Shown: positions 1 through 11,710, counted from the stretch's first letter. The stretch is DNA of 64,000 nt from Toxotes chatareus (GCA_016801885.1 CM028905.1:14744090-14808089); one strand, 5' to 3'. Notes: a model not told the origin generated them from the letters alone. A program made the numbers and translations.

Positions 1-129
1 CAATGATGAATATTTTGGCGGTTTTTGACTTTGAAAAATCTTTATGCAGGAAAGTAAGAACGATGGGAGTTCAAGAATTATATGTGGTTGGGGCCTTTAT
101 TGTTTAATAAGCTGTTGGGCAAGTGGCCC
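1..129 (+). repeat. Degraded pre-U2 spacer at window edge
   Basis: Short matches to the block that precedes every U2 (for example CAATGA, AAATCTTTATGCAGGAAAGTA) show this is the tail of a truncated U5 copy and the U2 promoter region, with many indels. No intact element can be called. Confidence 0.45.
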
Positions 130-236
130 GCCGCTTCAAATCAGGAGCTTCTTCAGTTTATATTGAAAGGGGTAATAAACCCATTTTGAAGGAGGAAAGG
201 GCTTTGCATCACGGAACCGGAGGTGCCGCTGGGGTG
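130..236 (+). pseudogene. U2 snRNA remnant, heavily degraded
   Basis: Recognisable U2 pieces in order: TTCTTCAGTTTATAT, AATAAACCCATTTT (Sm region), GGAGGAAAGGGCTTTGC and GTGCCGCTGGGGTGACC (3' end). The 5' end and the GTAGTA branch-site element are not readable. Confidence 0.5.
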
Positions 237-702
237 ACCTTCTTTTAAATCAATTGCATGATGTTGAGGTCAAATTTCTTTCAAGGAATGGGCATTTTTC
301 GTGTTTGCACAGTGATAATTTATCCCCGGCCCCCCGGCCTTCCCGGATGTGGGCTTAAATAAAGGCCAGACGGGCTATGTAAAACCGTGATTTTGGCGAG
401 GTGTGGGGGTGGGAATTTAACGCAAAGGGGGACAGCTTAGTGGCACAGGGTATCAGTTTAGGCACCCTTCCCATTGGTTTTCTCAAGTTTGGGGTTTACT
501 CTTCCGGAAGAACAAAGGTTAGGTTTTATGGCTCCTTGGAAATTATTGTGAAAATCTTTATAGCCTAATTGGTCCCGTAAAGTTTCTTGCAAGTGCGTGC
601 TAAGTGCTTTTGCTTTCTTTTTTGGTTGGGGGGTGTTTTTGGAAAAATAATGTGACTGTCCACTTGCTTTTTAATGACGATTTGAAATATCAGTTGGCGG
701 AC
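237..702 (+). repeat. Degraded U2-U5-U2 spacer material
   Basis: Scattered matches to the array: a TTCCCATTGG block near 467, a possible U5 tail (TTTATGGCTCCTTGG, then AAAATCTTTATAG) near 523-560, and GTGCTAAGTGCTTTTGC near 598. Too broken to call individual genes. The short open frame at 604-825 has no protein-like support. Confidence 0.35.
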
Positions 703-745
703 AATGAGTTGGTATTTCGGTTGCGATGGCTGAGTTTTGAGTTGG
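703..745 (+). pseudogene. Truncated U5 3' end upstream of U2
   Basis: ACAATGAGTTGG, then GATGGCTGAG and the 3'-box-like GTTGGTGAAGTCAAACATC. Same module as before every U2 in the array, but with several bases lost. Confidence 0.6.
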
Positions 746-855
746 TGAAGTCAAACATCTTTATAGCGAGGAAGCCAGCAGAATGCGAGGTAAGTGCAAT
801 TGAAGTGCTACGGACACGACAGTGACGGTTTGAGCTTGATTTGACGCAAGCGGCC

Positions 856-978
856 TCCGCCGCCTTTTGGCTAATCATGTAGCTGTCTATCAGTTTAATA
901 TCGATATTCCCATATGATCATAAACCCATTTTGAGAGGGAGTGAAAGGGCTGTCCCACGACGACCATGCAGTGCTGAG
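856..978 (+). pseudogene. RNU2: U2 snRNA copy, shortened by indels
   Basis: Reads CGCCTTTTGGCTAATCATGTAG, TATCAGTTTAATATCGATAT, TAAACCCATTTTGAGAGGGAG and CATGCAGTGCTGAGG. GTAGTA is lost and the copy is about 60 nt short of a full U2. Confidence 0.7.
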
Positions 979-1271
979 GCATTTCTTTGCTTGAAAATCA
1001 AGTCCATAGTTTATTAGAGTCAACTTCGTGGCTGGGAAAGCGTAGTTTTTCAAGAATGTGACACCAGTAGTTGATTTACTGATATCACCCAGGAACCCGC
1101 CACACGTGCCTCAGCTCGGATTGGTCGGGACTCCTGAAGAGTGATGTTTCAGACTTTTAGTTCCATAAGCAGCCTGGATTTTCAGGCTGGGGGTGATGGG
1201 GGTGGATTTAGCACGGCAAGCAAGGGAGGCGCACTGTGGTAGCGACAGGGTCCCAGCTGCTCTCTGGCGGC

Positions 1272-1362
1272 TGACTCTTGTTTCTCTTCATAACGCATTG
1301 TTAAAAGACTCGTGAAGAACAATGAGTTTTTTGGTGGTTCCTTTGGCTGAGCTTTGAGTGTG
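1272..1362 (+). pseudogene. RNU5: U5 snRNA copy with damaged loop I
   Basis: Starts TGACTCTTGTTTCTCTTC like the good copies. The loop reads CATTGTTAAAAGA instead of CGCCTTTTACTAAAGA, so about 20 nt are missing. It is followed by AACAATGAG and TTTGGCTGAGC. Confidence 0.75.
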
Positions 1363-2221
1363 AAAAGTCAAACATCTTATAGGCCCAATGTGAGCCCCTG
1401 TCCGCTTGCTCTTCTTGGAAGAAATGCGTAGATGTCATTTGGTATACTTTATTAGGTTGTGGATCGCCTTGACAAGAAAGTGTACATGATGACAATAAAA
1501 AAGAAATACGCTACTGATGACTTATTTTCAATATGACAGATGATCTTGAAAAAACAGTTGAGAAGGAAACGAAAGTTTACAAAAAAAGGTTCATCAGCAT
1601 TCACTTTGATCATCACACATCTACAATGAATACATGATTATGTGTACAGGTTATTTTTTTTTGTATCTTGACAGAGGCACAGGTACTGACATGGTCTGAG
1701 ATGCTAAGAGAGAGAGGTTAGCAGGAATGATTATGCAGAGAGTTCCCACAAGATATAATCCAGTATGTGAGGTGTGTGTGTGTTGTCTTTGATGCCTTGA
1801 TGTATCAACATTCTACAGTCTGATGTCAGAGGCGAGACACAGCCAAAAATTCAGAATCAAACAGGAGCAGAAACAGTTGCGGACAGACTGCTCATGATTT
1901 AGGGGAGCACCAGATTTTCTGCACATATTGACAAGGAAGGGGAGCATCCAAGACAGAGGAAACACAGGAAAGTCAGATCGCCAAGGTTTTGTAAGTCATA
2001 TGTAGTAGTTATGCAGTGTTTGTCTTTTAGAAATGTTTTGAAAGTTCCAGTGTGCTTGTTGCAGTATTCACAGTGTTCCTTTTTTTTGGCAGAGCGTGCA
2101 GAGGGTGCAACAAAGCGTTGGCACATTTCCATGTTTGGAGCCTAAAGAACAACAAGGAGCTATGTCAAAAGGGATATGCTTGGCACCGCAGCAGAGTCTG
2201 TGGGTGCCCACGCTTTTCATG

Positions 2222-2325
2222 CAACCACCTGGCAGGGGAATAGACAACAGTGGTCACGACCATTGCATGTGTCTTTCCCAAATGTGGGAATTGCTGATAT
2301 TTCGGTAGGGGGTCGCCCTCTCCTG
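2222..2325 (+). pseudogene. RNU1: U1 snRNA copy, internally shortened
   Basis: CCACCTGGCAGGGGAATAG, GACCATTGCATG, CCCAAATGTGGGAATT and TCGGTAGGGGGTCGCCC identify U1. It is about 60 nt short and ATACTTACC is altered. The U1 3'-flank motif AGAAAACACAATGT follows. Confidence 0.8.
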
Positions 2326-2557
2326 TTATTTGGGAGAAAACACAATGTCAGACCCAGCACCTGTTGACCTCATTTTAAGGGTTGTGATTTGGAGTACATG
2401 CGTTTTGTCTGTCCCAAGCGGTGTTCCGAAGCTTCGTCAATGGCGTGGTCTGCCCCGTCAGAGAGTGGGCGGCTTCTGAAAAATGAATTCCCTGTCATTT
2501 GTGCTGTTTTGAAAAATGTGTGCTAGTGTTGTTCAGATGTTTTTCTAGGCTTTGTGT

Positions 2558-2600
2558 GGAACAAATGAGTTGAACTATTAGGTTGCGTATGGCTGAGCCT
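2558..2600 (+). pseudogene. Truncated U5 3' end upstream of U2
   Basis: GGAACAAATGAGTTGAACTAT, then GTATGGCTGAGCC. The 5' half of U5 including loop I is absent, as in all other units. Confidence 0.75.
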
Positions 2601-2722
2601 TTGAGTTGGTGAAAATCAACATCTTGTATAGCGAGGAAAAGTACAGCAGACAATGGCGAGTTGCGGCAATTGATATGCTAAACGGACACAGTGGTGTACA
2701 AAGCTTGATTTGGCACTGGCCC

Positions 2723-2840
2723 ACTCCGCCTTGGCAAGATCAAGTGTAGTATCTGTCTTATCATTAATATGATGTCCCAGGAAAGATAAACCCATTTTAG
2801 GGAGAGGAAGGAGCTGCTACCCAGCCACTGCAGCCGAAAA
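2723..2840 (+). pseudogene. RNU2: U2 snRNA copy, shortened
   Basis: CTCCGCCTTGGCAAGATCAAG then GTGTAGTATCTG keeps the branch-site element. The 3' third is collapsed to GGAGCTGCTACCCAGCCACTG, and the GGTGCACC end is missing. Confidence 0.75.
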
Positions 2841-2988
2841 TTTTTCTAGAAAACGTCTGCCACATGTTTAGTTAGGAGTCAAACTTCGGGCTGAAGAAAT
2901 CTGTTATCAAGTGAATTGTACCAGTAGTTGTTACGATATCCCAGAACCCGCCAACAACATGACTCAGATGAGTCGGACTTGAAGCGCC

Positions 2989-3339
<351 letters not shown>

Positions 3340-3516
3340 TTTTGAGTTGGTGAAAAGTCAAACATCTTTTGTATAGCGGCAGGAAAAGTACACAGCAGAC
3401 AGATGGGCAGAGTTGCTTATGGCAGCAATTGATAAGCTGCTTACAAACGGGACATCGCGACACTGTGACGGTTGTACCAAGAGCTTGATTTGGACGTCAA
3501 AGGTGCTTGGGCCCTC

Positions 3517-3704
3517 ATCGCTTCTCGGGCCTTTTGGCTAAGATCAAGTGTAGTATCTGTTCTTATCAGTTTAATATCTGATATGTCCCCTTATATGGGG
3601 ATAACGTAATTAAACCCATTTTTAGGAGAGGGAGCGAAAAGGAGCTTATGCTGCTCACTCCACGAGATCGACCTGGCATTGCAGTGCCGCCGAACGGGTG
3701 CACC
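3517..3704 (+). ncRNA. RNU2: U2 snRNA gene
   Basis: Near full length. ATCGCTTCTCGGGCCTTTTGG has one inserted G. GTGTAGTATCTG is intact, followed by CCTTATATGGGGATAACG (one extra T), CATTTTTAGGAGAGGGAG and CGAACGGGTGCACC. The promoter block GACGGTTGTACCAAGAGC lies just upstream. Confidence 0.93.
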
Positions 3705-4105
3705 TTTCTCTTGCTTTGTAGAAAATCAAGTCTTCTGATCCACATGTTTAGTTAGGGAGTCAAACTTTTCCAGTGGCTGAAGGAACATGCGGCTAAGTGC
3801 TTATCAAGTGAATTGTGCACAACCAGTCAGTTGATTTACTGATATCACCCAGGGAACCCAGCTCAACAACACAGTGCACCTCAGCTATTTATGATTGGTC
3901 GTGGGATCCCTGAAGACGCCTGATGGTTTCCCCAGACTTTGTAGTCTCCATGTAAAAGCCAGGCCTGGATTTTTTCTAGGCTGGAGGTGGTGGGGAGGCA
4001 ATGGAGGGATTTGATTTAGCACGCAAGCCAAGGAGGCGATCGCGACGGTGGTAGCCGGGACAACTAGGGGTCCCCAGCTGCTCTCTGAGACAGGCCCGCC
4101 TGTTC

Positions 4106-4219
4106 TGACTTTTGTTTCTCTTCATAACGACAAGTCTTTCGCTTTACTAAAGACTTCCGTGGAGAGGAACACCAATGAGTTGAAGTTATTTTTGGTTGGC
4201 TTGGCCTTATGGCTGAGCC
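4106..4219 (+). ncRNA. RNU5: U5 snRNA gene, loop I shortened
   Basis: TGACTTTTGTTTCTCTTC start; loop CGCTTTACTAAAGA is short of the CGCCTTTTACTAAAGA consensus. Then CCGTGGAGAGGAACACCAAT, the Sm-like TTATTTTTGG and the terminal stem ending in GGCTGAGCC. The 3'-box-like GTTGGTGAAAAGTCAAACA follows. Confidence 0.88.
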
Positions 4220-4747
4220 TTTGAGTTGGTGAAAAGTCAAACATCTTTATAGAGCGCCATAAGTGTGAGCTCCCCTGTCCGACTTTTGCTCTTTTCTTTA
4301 TGGAAGAAATAAGTGCATAGATGTTGTCATTTCATTGGTATACTTTTATTTTTTAGGCTTTGTGGGGATGCTGGGCATCTTTGAGACAAGAAAAGTGTAC
4401 ATGATGACAATAAAAAAAGAAATAACGCTACTGAATGAACTTATTTCTTCAATATGACAGATGATGCTTGAAAATATACAGTTGTAAGAAGCAAAGGAAA
4501 AGAGAAGCTTTTACAAAAACAAGGTTCATGCAGCATTTTCACTTTGCACTCATCAAACACACATTCACAGATGACTACATGAATACATGACTTTATGTGT
4601 GTACAGGTCTAGTGTTTTTTTTTGTATTCTTTGACAGAGGCACAGGTACTGGACATAGGTCTGAGATGCTAAGAGAGAGAGAGAGGTTAGGGCAAGGGAA
4701 TGCATTATGCCAGAGAGTGTCCCTCACCAAAGATATAAGTACCAGTA

Positions 4748-4772
4748 TGTGTGTGTGTGTGTGTGTGTGTGT
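4748..4772 (+). repeat. (TG)n microsatellite in the U5-U1 spacer
   Basis: About 12 TG repeats. The same position carries a shorter TG run, often broken by GAG, in every long unit (for example 26153-26173, 30173-30193, 37923-37944). Confidence 0.85.
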
Positions 4773-5403
4773 TTGTCCTTGATGCCTTTGATGAATCAAT
4801 ATTTACATAGTCTGATGTCAGAGGCTGCAGTAAGTGGACACACAGCCAGAGACAAGTTCAGAAGTCAAACAGGAGCAGAAACAGTTGGACTGGACAGGAC
4901 TTGCTCATGATTTAGGAAGAAAGAAGCACCTCAGATGTTTCTGCACAATTATTGGACAGAAGGGAGGAGCTACTTGCTGTTACAAGGACAAGAGGAAACC
5001 ACAGGAAAGTGCAGATCAGCTCCAAGGTTTTCAGTAAGTCAACACATGTTAGTAGTTCATGTCAGTGTTTAGTTCATTTAGTGAAATGTTTTGCAAAAGT
5101 GTCCCACGTGGGCCTTTTACTTCTTCCCAAGAGACAGCTTGACTAGGTACCCATGGGCTCACAGTGTTCCTTTGTTTTTGGCAGAGAAAGTGCATGATGG
5201 GTAGATCCACCAAAGCTGCTGCTTACTGCTTGTTTTGTTTCATTTGCAGCAGTATTTGTGGCTTTTCAAGCCATAAACGTGGTATGACAAAGGGGAGCTG
5301 ATGCTCAAGGCACTGGAAATGTGTGTGGGATTACTGGGCAGGCACCAATAAATAGAGTAAGGTGCCTGGTGACCACCACCAGCTTCTCTTCCAACTGTAG
5401 CTC

Positions 5404-5570
5404 ATACTTACCTTCTGGCAGGGGATACCATGATCACCCAGGTGGTTCACTCCAGGGTGAAGCTCAACATTGCACTGGCTAACTGCTGGACTCCTCTGCG
5501 ACCCCTCAAATGTGGGAATTTTTAATGCATCACTTCTGGTAGTGGGGATCTCGTCATCGCTTCCCCTATG
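5404..5570 (+). ncRNA. RNU1: U1 snRNA gene, with indels
   Basis: ATACTTACC is intact, but CTGGCAGGGG is preceded by an inserted TT and stem-loop II is altered (CATTGCACTGGCTAACTGC). The AAATGTGGGAAT and CTTCTGGTAGTGGGG blocks remain. Function is doubtful if the sequence is right. Confidence 0.87.
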
Positions 5571-5923
5571 TAAATGTGATGTAGAAGAAAACACAATGTG
5601 TCAGGAATTCCTATGTGCTAACCTGTTGAAGGGCTCTCCATTTTGTGAAGTGGCTTTGTTGATTTGGAGTTACATATCAGCTTTGCAGTCTGTCCACAAA
5701 GGGCGTGTGTTGCTCTCTGCAGAAGCTCTCTAAGCGGCGACGCTACAGAGTATGCGGTTTAGGTCATGACAATTCCCGTGTTCCCATTGGAATTGGGGAA
5801 GTGGGCGCCTTTTCCATGACAAAATGAAGTGTGAGCTTCTCCTGTCCCATCTTTGCTGCTTTTGTTGTGGAAGAAACAAAAGTAGATGTTGTTCTAGTAT
5901 GTTTTATTTCTAGGCTTTGGTGT

Positions 5924-5978
5924 GGAACAGCAATGAGTTGAAACTATTTTGGCCGGCTTTGCCAGACATGGCTGAGCC
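5924..5978 (+). pseudogene. Truncated U5 3' end upstream of U2
   Basis: GGAACAGCAATGAGTTGAAAC, GGCCGGCTTTGCCAG and GGCTGAGCC. Homology to U5 begins only at GGAACA; before it lies the unrelated TCTAGGCTTTGGTGT. Confidence 0.85.
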
Positions 5979-6156
5979 TTTGAGTTGGTGAAAAGTCAGC
6001 CCCTCAGTATAGCGGCAGGGAAAAGTACACGCAGACAGATGGGCGGAGTTGCTAAGGGCGGCACTGATAATATTGGTTTACAAACGGGACACATCGCCGA
6101 CACTGGTGACTACAAGGTACCAAGAGCTTGATTTGGACGCCAAAGGCTTGGGCCCC

Positions 6157-6339
6157 ATCGCTTCTCGCCTTTTTGGCTAAGATCATGTAGTATCTGTTCT
6201 TATCAGTTTAGACTGATATGTCTCCTATATGGGGATAACGATTAAACCCATTTTTAGGAGAGGGAGCTGGAAAATGAGCTTGCTCCGCTCAACTCCACGC
6301 ATCGCATCTCGGCATTGCAGTGCCGCCGAACGGTGCACC
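6157..6339 (+). ncRNA. RNU2: U2 snRNA gene, branch-site region altered
   Basis: ATCGCTTCTCGCC start and CGGTGCACC end. AAGATCATGTAGTATCTG replaces AAGATCAAGTGTAGTATC, so three bases are gone just before GTAGTA. TTTAGACTGATATGTCTCC also differs from the good copies. Confidence 0.9.
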
Positions 6340-6728
6340 TTTCTCTGCTTTGTAGAAATCGTTTCTGACACATACAGCTTAGTTAGGAGTCAAACTTTCG
6401 CAGTGGCTGAAGGAACATGCGCTAAGTTTTTTATCAAGCGAATTGTGCACAACCAGTCAGCGTTGATTTATTGATATCACCCAGGAACCCAGCTCAACAA
6501 ACACAGTGCACCTCTCAGCTACGATGATTGGTCGCGACTCCTGAAGACGCTTGATGGTTTCCCTAGACTTTGTAGTTCCATGTAAAGTCAGGCCTGGATT
6601 TTTCAGGCTGGAGGTGGTGGGGAGGTTGACGATTTAGCACGCGTGCAAGCTAAGTGAGGCGGCACTCATGACGGTGGTAGCCGGGACTAATAGGGTCCTC
6701 AGCTTGCTCTCTGAGACAGGGCCTGTTC

Positions 6729-6847
6729 TGACTCTTTTTGTTTCTTCATAACGCATACAAGTCTTTCGCTTTTTACTAAAGACTTCCGTGGAGAGGAAAC
6801 ACCAATGAGTTGAAGTTATTTTGGTTGGAGCCATTTATGGATGAGCC
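6729..6847 (+). ncRNA. RNU5: U5 snRNA gene (short unit)
   Basis: TGACTC start, loop CGCTTTTTACTAAAGA (C to T), CCGTGGAGAGGAAACACCAA, and an altered terminal stem (GGAGCCATTTATGGATGAGCC). Confidence 0.88.
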
Positions 6848-6987
6848 TTTGAGTTGGTGAAAAGTCAAATATCTTTTATAGAGTCGCTAAAGTGTGAAAG
6901 CTCCTGTCCGCCTTTTGCTCCTTTCCTTTGCGTAAAGAAATGCGCATAGATGTTGTCATTTTCTGCATGGTATACTTTTTACTTTGA

Positions 6988-7022
6988 TCTGGTAGTGGGG
7001 ATCATGCTCGGGCCTCCCCCTG
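6988..7022 (+). pseudogene. U1 3' stem-loop remnant (short unit)
   Basis: CTGGTAGTGGGGATCATG through CTCCCCCTG is only the last U1 hairpin, joined directly to the spacer TATACTTTTTACTTTGAT that follows U5. The U1 3'-flank GTAGAAGAAAAACACAATG follows. Confidence 0.87.
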
Positions 7023-7376
7023 TTGCGCAGTATGTAGAAGAAAAACACAATGTGTCAGGGAATTCCTCATGCTAACTCTGGTTGAAGGCTTCCATTTTGT
7101 GAAGTGGCTTTGTTGATTTGGAGTTACATGTCAGCTTTTTGCAGTCTGGTCTAACAAAGCGTACGGTGTTGTTTGCAGAAGCTTTCGTATGGCGACGCTA
7201 CAGAGTGCATGTTGTTTAGTCACATGACACCCCTGTGTTCCCATTGAATTGACCAAAGGGTGGCCTTTCCATGACAAATGAAGTGTGAGCTCTCCTGTCC
7301 CACTTTCATGCTTGTTTGTAGGAAGAAACAAAAAGCTAGATGTTGTTGTAGTATGTTTTATTTCTAGGCTTTGGTG

Positions 7377-7433
7377 GAAACAGCAATGAGTTGAAGTTGT
7401 TTTTTGGTCTGCTTTGGTTGCGATGGCTGAGCC
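7377..7433 (+). pseudogene. Truncated U5 3' end upstream of U2
   Basis: GGAAACAGCAATGAGTTGAAG, GGTCTGCTTTGGTTGCGATG and GCTGAGCC, then a 3'-box-like GTTGGTGAAAAGTCAAA. Confidence 0.85.
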
Positions 7434-7622
7434 TTTTGAGTTGGTGAAAAGTCAAATGATCTTTTAATAAGCGGCAGGGAAAAGTACACAGCAGACAGAT
7501 GGGCGTGGAGTTGCTAAGTATGTAAATTGATAAAGCTGTGCTCGGTAAACGGTTACACCGCCATTACTGTGACGGTTGTACCAAGAGCTTGATTTGGATC
7601 GTCAGAAGGCTTGGGCCCCCTC

Positions 7623-7811
7623 ATCGCTTCGGCCTTTTTGGCTAAGATCAAGTGTAGTATCTGTTCTTATCAGCTTAATATCTGATATGTCCCCTATATG
7701 GGGATAATGTAATCGATAACCCATTTTAGGAGAGGGAGCTTGAAAAGGAGCTTGCCTGCTTTCACTCCACGCATCGACCTGGTGCATTGCAGTGCCGCCG
7801 AACGGTGCACC
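7623..7811 (+). ncRNA. RNU2: U2 snRNA gene
   Basis: ATCGCTTCGGCC lacks TC of the consensus. AAGATCAAGTGTAGTATCTG is intact, as are CCCCTATATGGGGATAA, CCATTTTAGGAGAGGGAG and GAACGGTGCACC. Confidence 0.93.
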
Positions 7812-8212
7812 TTTCTCTTTGCTTTGTAGAAAATCGTTCTGACACACATGTTTAGTTAGAGTTTCAAACTTTTTCCAGAGTGGCTGAAGGGAACATGCGG
7901 CTAAGTTTTTATCATTAAGTGAATTGTGCACAACCAGTCAGTTGATTTACTGATATCACTCAGGGAAACTCCAGCTCAACAACACAGTGCACCTCAGCTA
8001 CGATGATTGGTCGCTGACTCCTTGAAGACGCCTTGATGTGTTTCCCCAGACTTTGTAGTTCTCATGTAAAAGCCAGGCCTGGATTTTTCAGGCTGGAGGT
8101 GATGGGGAGGTTGGGATTTCAGCACGCCGCAAGCCAAGGGAGGCGACCGCGATGGTGGTAGCGCCGGGACGATTAGGGTCCTCAGCTGCTCTAAGAGACA
8201 GGAAATTTGTTC

Positions 8213-8345
8213 TGGACTCTTTTTTTTCTTGTTTTCTTTCATAACGCACATGTCTTTCGGGCCTTTTACTAAAGACTTCCGTGAGAGAGGAAACACCAAT
8301 GCAGTTGAAGTTATTTTTTGGCTGGCTTGGCCATATGGCTGAGCC
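8213..8345 (+). ncRNA. RNU5: U5 snRNA gene with 5' stem insertions
   Basis: The loop reads CGGGCCTTTTACTAAAGA, with the core GCCTTTTAC intact but two extra G. The start is expanded with T runs (CTTTTTTTTCTTG). The Sm-like TTATTTTTTGG and ATGGCTGAGCC end are kept. Confidence 0.87.
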
Positions 8346-9534
8346 TTTTTGAGTTGGTGAAAAGTCAAACATCTTTTTTATAGAGCGCCAAGAAGTGTGA
8401 GCTCCTGTCTGTCCACTTCTTGTCTTCCTTTGGCGGAAGAAATGCGTTATGATGTTGGTCATTTCTGCTGGTATAACTTTACTTTGAGGATTTGGTGGGA
8501 TGCTGGATGCGCTTTTGAGACAAGAAAAGTGCATATGATGATAATAAAAAGAAATAACGCTACTGAATGAACTTATTTTCTTCAATATGACAGATGATGC
8601 TTGAAAAATATACAGTTGTAAGAAGCTGCAAGGAAATGAGAAGCTTTCTTTTACAAAAAACAAGGTGTTCATGCAGTATTTTCACTTTAGTACTCATCAA
8701 ACACACATTCACAGATGAATACATGACTTTTATGTGTGTACAGGTCTCAGTGTTTTTTTTTTTTTTTTTGTATTCTTTTGACAGAGGCACAGGTACTGGG
8801 GACATAGGTCTGAGATGCTAAGAGAGAGAGAGTTAGGGCGAGGGAATGCATTTATGCCAGAGAGTGTCCTCACCAAGACATAAGTACTTCAGTATGTGTG
8901 AGTGTGTGTGTGTTTGTCCTTTGATGCCTTTGATGTATCAACATTCCTATAGTCTGATGCTCTGAGGCTGCAGTAAGTGGACACACAGCCAGAGACAGTT
9001 CTGAAGTCAAACAGGAGCAGAAACAGTTGGGCTGGATGAGGACTTGCCCAATGATTTAGGAAGAAAGAAGCACTCAGATGTTTCCTGCAACAATTATTGA
9101 CAAGGAAGGGAGGAGCTACTGCTGTTACAAGGACAAGAGGAAACCACAGGAAAGTGCAGATCAGCTCCAAGGTTTCTCAGTAAGTCCATACATGTTAGTA
9201 GTTCATGTCAGTGTTTAGTCTATTTAGTGAAATGTTTTGAAAAGTGTCCCCATCGGGCCTTTGGCTTCTTCCCAAGAGACAGCTTGACTAGTGGCATTTT
9301 ACACAGTGTTCCTTTGTTTTTGGCAGAGGAGTGCATGATGGGTAGATCCAACAAAGCTGGCCATGCACGACAAGCAGCCTATTTGCGGGCAGTGTTTGTG
9401 TCTTTTTCAGCCAGCAAACGCAACAGACAAAGGGGAGCTGATGCTCAAGGCACTGAAATGTGGATTATGCATTGGGCACTGGCCAGCCAGTGCTGTGCCC
9501 AGGACCACACCACCTTCCCTTCCAACTGCAGCTC

Positions 9535-9695
9535 ATACTTACCTGGCAGGGGAGATACCATGATCAACAAGGTGGTTCACCCAGGGTGATGCTCAGCCAT
9601 TGCATCTGGGCTGTTGACCTCATGAATTCCCCAAATGTGGGAATTTTACTGCATAATTTCTGGTAGTGGGGATCATGTGTCTGCTGCCTCCCCTG
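9535..9695 (+). ncRNA. RNU1: U1 snRNA gene
   Basis: ATACTTACCTGGCAGGGGAG is exact. AGATACCATGATCAACAAGG, GGTGGTTCACCCAGGGTGA, AAATGTGGGAAT and AATTTCTGGTAGTGGGG (Sm plus last stem) are present. Stem-loop II is altered (CATTGCATCTGGGCTGTTG). Confidence 0.93.
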
Positions 9696-10044
9696 TTACA
9701 GCAAGTATGTAGAAGAAAACACAATGTGTCAGGAATTTCCATGTGCTAATCTGTTGAAGGCTCTCGATTTTGTGAAGTGGCTTTGCTGGGATTTGGAGTT
9801 ACATGTCAGCTTTCTTGCAGTCTGTCCATTAAAGCTGCGTGTGTTGTTTCTGCAGAAGCTCTTCGCATGACGCTATGCAGAGTGGCGTGTTTAGTCACAG
9901 ACACCCTCAAGTTCCCATTGAATTGGGGGTGGGCGTGGCCTTTCCATGACAAAATGAAGTGTGAGCCTCCTGTCCCACTTTGCTGCTTGTTTGTAAAGAA
10001 ATGTGTGCTGATGTTGTTGTAGTATGTTTTAGTTTCAGCTTTGT

Positions 10045-10106
10045 GAAACAGTAGGAATGAGTTGAAGTTTATTTTTTGGCGGGCTTTTGCCAGATATGGC
10101 TGAGCC
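10045..10106 (+). pseudogene. Truncated U5 3' end upstream of U2
   Basis: GAATGAGTTGAAGTTTATTTT, GGCGGGCTTTTGCCAGATAT and GGCTGAGCC; lacks the U5 5' half. Confidence 0.82.
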
Positions 10107-10283
10107 TTTTGAGTTGGTGAAAGTCAACATCTTGTAGTAGCTGCAGGAAAAGTACACAGCAGACAGATGGGCTTGAGTTGGCTAAGGGCTGCAATTTGAT
10201 AAGCTGGCTTACAAAACGGGACACCGCGACACTGTGACGGTTGCACCAAGAGCTTGATTTGGACGCCAAAGGCTTGGGCCCTC

Positions 10284-10461
10284 ATTGCTTCGCCTTTGAC
10301 TAAGATCTTAGTGTAGTATCTGTTCTTATCAGTTTAATATCTGATATGTCCCTATATGGGGATAACGATAAACCCATTTTTAGGAGAGGGGAGCTGAAAG
10401 GGAGCTTATTCCGTTTACCCACGCATCGACCTGGCATTGCAGTGCTGCTGAACGGTGCACC
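10284..10461 (+). ncRNA. RNU2: U2 snRNA gene, 5' end altered
   Basis: ATTGCTTCGCCTTTGACTAAG, then ATCTTAGTGTAGTATCTG with GTAGTA kept. CCTATATGGGGATAACG, CCATTTTTAGGAGAGG and GAACGGTGCACC follow. Confidence 0.9.
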
Positions 10462-10846
10462 TTTCTGGTTTTTGTAGAAAAATCCCGCCCTGACACATGT
10501 TTAGTTAGGGAGTCCAACTTTCCAGTGGCTAAAGGAACATGCGTGCTAAGTTTTTATCATGAATTTGTGCACAACCAGTCAGTTGATTTACTGATATCAC
10601 CCAGGGAACCCAGCTCAACAAACACAGTAATTCCTACAGCTACGGCTGATTGGTCGCGACTCCTGAAGACGCCTGATGGTTTTCTCAGACTTTGTAGTTC
10701 CATGTAAAAGCCAGGCCTGGATTTTTCAGGCTGAGGTGGTGGGAGGCTGGGATTTAGCACGCGGCAAGCCAGGGAGGCGACCGCTGACGGTGGTAGCCGA
10801 CGCATTTACATTAGGGTCCTCAGCTGTTTCTGAGACAGGCCTGTTC

Positions 10847-10966
10847 TGACTCTTGTTTCTCTCTTCATAACGCATGTCAAGTTTTCAGCTTTTCATTAAA
10901 GACTTCCGTGGAGAGAACACCAATGAGTTGAAGTTATTATTGGCTGGCTTGGCCTATGGCTGAGCC
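10847..10966 (+). ncRNA. RNU5: U5 snRNA gene, loop I altered (short unit)
   Basis: The loop reads AGCTTTTCATTAAAGA in place of CGCCTTTTACTAAAGA. CCGTGGAGAGAACACCAATG and GGCTGAGCC remain. Confidence 0.87.
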
Positions 10967-11093
10967 TTTTGGAGTTGGTGAAAAGTCAAACATCTTTATA
11001 GAGCCGCAGTGTGAGCTCCCTGTCCGACTTTGCTCTTCCTCATGAAGAAATGCGTTGCTAGATGTTGTCATTTCGTTGGTATACTTTACTTTG

Positions 11094-11130
11094 ATCTGGT
11101 AGTGGGGACTGGGCGTCAAGGCTTCCCCTG
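11094..11130 (+). pseudogene. U1 3' stem-loop remnant (short unit)
   Basis: CTGGTAGTGGGGACTGGGCG through CTTCCCCTG follows the post-U5 spacer TATACTTTACTTTGAT. All upstream U1 sequence is absent. Confidence 0.87.
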
Positions 11131-11472
11131 TTAATAAGTATGGTAGAAGAAAACACAATGTGTCAGGAATCTCATAAAGCTAACCTGTTGAAGGCTCTCC
11201 ATTTTGTGAAGTGGCTTGTTGATTTGGAGTTACATGTCAGCTTTGCAGTCTGTCCACAAAGCTGCAAGTTGTTTCTGCAGAGTTTCTTCTACGTGACGCC
11301 ACAGAGTGGATGTGTTTAGTCATGACACCCCCGTGTTCCCATTGAATTGGGGAAGTAAGTGGCCTTCCATGACAAAATGAAAGTGTGAGTCTCCTGTCCC
11401 ACTTTGCTGCTTGTTTGTGAAGAAATGTAAAAGGATCTTGCCAGTAGTATGTTTTATTTCTAGGCTTTGGTG

Positions 11473-11526
11473 TGGAAACAGCAATGAGTTGGTTATTTTT
11501 GGTCAAGCTTGCCGTATGGCTGAGCC
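11473..11526 (+). pseudogene. Truncated U5 3' end upstream of U2
   Basis: GTGGAAACAGCAATGAGTTGG, GGTCAAGCTTGCCGTATGGC and TGAGCC. Confidence 0.83.
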
Positions 11527-11710
11527 TTTTTGAGTTGGTGAAAAGTCAAAACATCTTGTATAGCGGCAGGAAAGTAACACAGCAGACAGATGGGCGGAGT
11601 TGCTATGGGCGGCAATTGATAAGCTGCTCACAAACCGGACACCGCATGAACTAATTGTGACGGCGTTGTACCAAGAGCTTGATTTGGATCGCCAGCGCTT
11701 GGGGCTCATC